Positions 62,597-64,000 of a stretch of DNA of 64,000 nt are shown piece by piece (positions within the stretch are counted from its first letter, which is position 1; each line of letters starts with the position of its first letter). Position numbers and translations under genes: made by a program. The notes below the pieces were generated by a model, which searched no databases, was not told the origin of the DNA, and saw only the letters and a program-made list of their open reading frames with translations. The stretch is from assembly GCF_000716595.1 (NCBI RefSeq), contig NZ_JNXC01000007.1:62001-126000 (forward strand), given 5' to 3'. The stretch comes from Saccharothrix sp. NRRL B-16314 (GTDB lineage Bacteria; Actinomycetota; Actinomycetes; Mycobacteriales; Pseudonocardiaceae).

Positions 62597-62813
62597 TACC
62601 CAACGAACCAGCAGTAGCCGGATGTCACCAGACCCATACGTAGGGTGTTCCGGTGGGCGGCTGTGTTCGCCGTTGCCCCGAACAGTCGCTGCGGTGGACG
62701 TTCCGCCCCCGGTAACCTCTTCGCACATTCACCGCCCCGCCCCTGCCCCGAAACGTCCGGGGGGACGCTGAGACCTCGGCAGGGACGTCAGCGGCTATCA
62801 GGGGGGACGGATC

Positions 62814-64000
62814 ATGTCCGTTGACGATGTCGCGCGCCCACGTGCGGCCCGCGACCGTGTGCTGAGAACCGCCTTGGCGGCCGTGCTGGCCGTCGCCACC
62901 GCGTTGGGGGGCGCGCCGGCCTGGGCGCAGGAGACGACCGCCGAGTCACCTGCCGAAACGACCACGGCCGCCGGCACCACCGCCACCACCACGCCCACGA
63001 CGGCGCCCACGACGACCACGGCCACTGCGCCCGAGACGCCGACCGAGACGCCGACCGAGAGCCCGACCGAGAGCCCGGTGCCGCCCGAGAACCCGCCCAC
63101 GCCCGACCGGCCCGACCCGACGTCACCGCGCGCCCCCGACCCCGCACCCGTGTCCGCCCCCGACCCCGCCGCCGACGCAGCCGAAGCCGACCTGAGGATC
63201 ACTGCCGCGTTCGACCGCGCCGAGTACCCGCCGGAGTCCGACCTCCCCATCACGGTCACCGTCGACAACGTCGGTGACGAGGTTGCCACCGAGGTGCAGT
63301 TCGTCGTCTTCGACGGCAACGTGTGGCTGAGGGAAGGCTGGAACGAGATCTCCGGCCGCTACACGCTGGCCCCCGGCGAGCGGATGGTCGTCGACCTCGT
63401 CGCACGGCCGCTCGACCACCAGACCGACCACGCGGAGTTCAACATCCGCGTCTTCCGGGCAGAAGGCACGATCGCCGACCCGACGCCGGTCGACAACACG
63501 GCCACCACGCGGGCGGGCATCGCGCAGAAGAGGGGCGCGGTCTCCGCGGTCGTCTACGCCGACGCGAACGGCAACGGCCGTGCCGACGCCGGTGAAGGCA
63601 CGGCGGGCCTGCACTTCTCCGCGTACGGCGGCGCGCCGGCCACGTCGCTGAGCGCGGTGACCGACGGGGAGGGCCGCGTCGCGTTCACCGACGTGCCGAC
63701 CGGCCGGTATCGGCTGCACCTCCCGGACGACGACGTCGTGGTCAAGCCGGGGTTCGGCGAGTTCACGGTCGAGGACGGCACCACCGCCGACCTGGCGATC
63801 CCGACCGCGACCCCGGTGTCCGACGTGCTCACCGCCCGACTCGAACTGGACCGGGACACCTATGTGCGTGCCGACCAGGTCAACGTGCGGATCACGCTGA
63901 CCAACTCCGGTGCGGTGCCGCTGGTGGGCGTGGTGGCGGTCTGCAACCACGCGGGCGAGCCCTACGTGCTGGACGGCACCGGCCCGGGTTGGGCGCCCCT
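62814..64000 (+). CDS. Large secreted protein with Thr/Pro linker and CARDB/SdrD-like beta domains (3' end cut)
   Basis: 395 codons visible. The signal peptide ends AWA at residue 38. Residues 40-120 are a Thr/Pro/Glu linker with tandem ETPTETPTESPTESP units. Then a CARDB-like beta-sandwich (DLRITAAFDRAEYPPESDLP, ITVTVDNVGDEVATEV), an SdrD-B-like domain with a calcium-loop motif (YADANGNGRADAGEG) and another beta-sandwich (RADQVNVRITLTNSGAVPLV). Probably a cell-wall or extracellular adhesion protein. ATG after GGGGGGACGG. Confidence 0.8.
   Translation, partial: MSVDDVARPRAARDRVLRTALAAVLAVATALGGAPAWAQETTAESPAETTTAAGTTATTTPTTAPTTTTATAPETPTETPTESPTESPVPPENPPTPDRPDPTSPRAPDPAPVSAPDPAADAAEADLRITAAFDRAEYPPESDLPITVTVDNVGDEVATEVQFVVFDGNVWLREGWNEISGRYTLAPGERMVVDLVARPLDHQTDHAEFNIRVFRAEGTIADPTPVDNTATTRAGIAQKRGAVSAVVYADANGNGRADAGEGTAGLHFSAYGGAPATSLSAVTDGEGRVAFTDVPTGRYRLHLPDDDVVVKPGFGEFTVEDGTTADLAIPTATPVSDVLTARLELDRDTYVRADQVNVRITLTNSGAVPLVGVVAVCNHAGEPYVLDGTGPGWAP

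Overview
The window is very GC-rich (estimated near 72% from codon use), has frequent GTG starts and many 1-17 nt gene overlaps. It carries actinomycete families: subtilisin-inhibitor-like protein, snapalysin, Holin-X and DUF3618 proteins, DUF6191, and IdeR/DmdR-type iron boxes. It most likely comes from an actinomycete chromosome, plausibly a Pseudonocardiales genus such as Saccharothrix, Lentzea or Actinosynnema; the genus is inference.

Layout. (1) 1-6.7 kb: a LysR regulator (cut by the window edge), an NTF2-like protein and a complete protocatechuate branch of the beta-ketoadipate pathway, pcaI-J-H-G-B-D-C, in one tightly coupled operon. (2) 6.7-9.2 kb: three envelope/stress-type proteins rich in amphipathic helix, and a secreted protease inhibitor. 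(3) 9.3-17.7 kb: an SDR, an MccF-like S66 peptidase, a nucleoside-diphosphate-kinase-like protein, an aminotransferase, a ClpX paralogue, a stand-alone PqqD protein, a nucleotidyltransferase-like protein and an M28 aminopeptidase. (4) 17.9-25.5 kb: a seven-gene coupled operon running leftwards from a 70-aa Cys-containing putative precursor peptide through a PP-loop ATPase, FAD/NAD(P) protein, phosphodiesterase, LLM monooxygenase and an AtzG/amidase pair. A transposase-domain protein, a second NDPK-like paralogue and a proteobacterial-type enolase follow. (5) 28.9-29.8 kb: an IS5-family element. (6) 29.9-36.9 kb: a second peptide operon. A 20-aa cationic peptide gene is followed by a hairpin, two M16 peptidases flanking a GNAT gene, a nucleotidyltransferase and a three-gene ABC-2 exporter. 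(7) 37-41 kb: LacI regulator, SGNH hydrolase, metallo-beta-lactamase-fold protein, a small membrane peptide and gene remnants. (8) 41.2-61.4 kb: an iron-regulated hydroxamate siderophore locus with a heterodimeric ABC exporter, ornithine N5-monooxygenase, siderophore-binding lipoprotein, a 4,610-aa tetramodular NRPS and MbtH. (9) 61.5-64 kb: DUF6191 protein, snapalysin and the start of a large secreted protein.

The two best candidates for undescribed systems are regions (4, possibly with 3) and (6). Both share one architecture: a short peptide gene, then an immediate strong hairpin, then translationally coupled modification, processing or export genes. Neither contains a recognised RiPP class-defining enzyme (no LanM/LanB, radical SAM, YcaO or lasso cyclase). 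Two duplicated housekeeping genes (clpX-like and a xenologous enolase) lie beside region 4 and could be self-resistance copies. The NRPS adenylation codes read as X-Ser-(N5-hydroxy-Orn)-X with no thioesterase, matching erythrochelin-type tetrapeptide siderophores. Its second condensation domain carries a striking insert of about 150 residues made of Gly-Thr-Ser triplets encoded by a 9-bp minisatellite.
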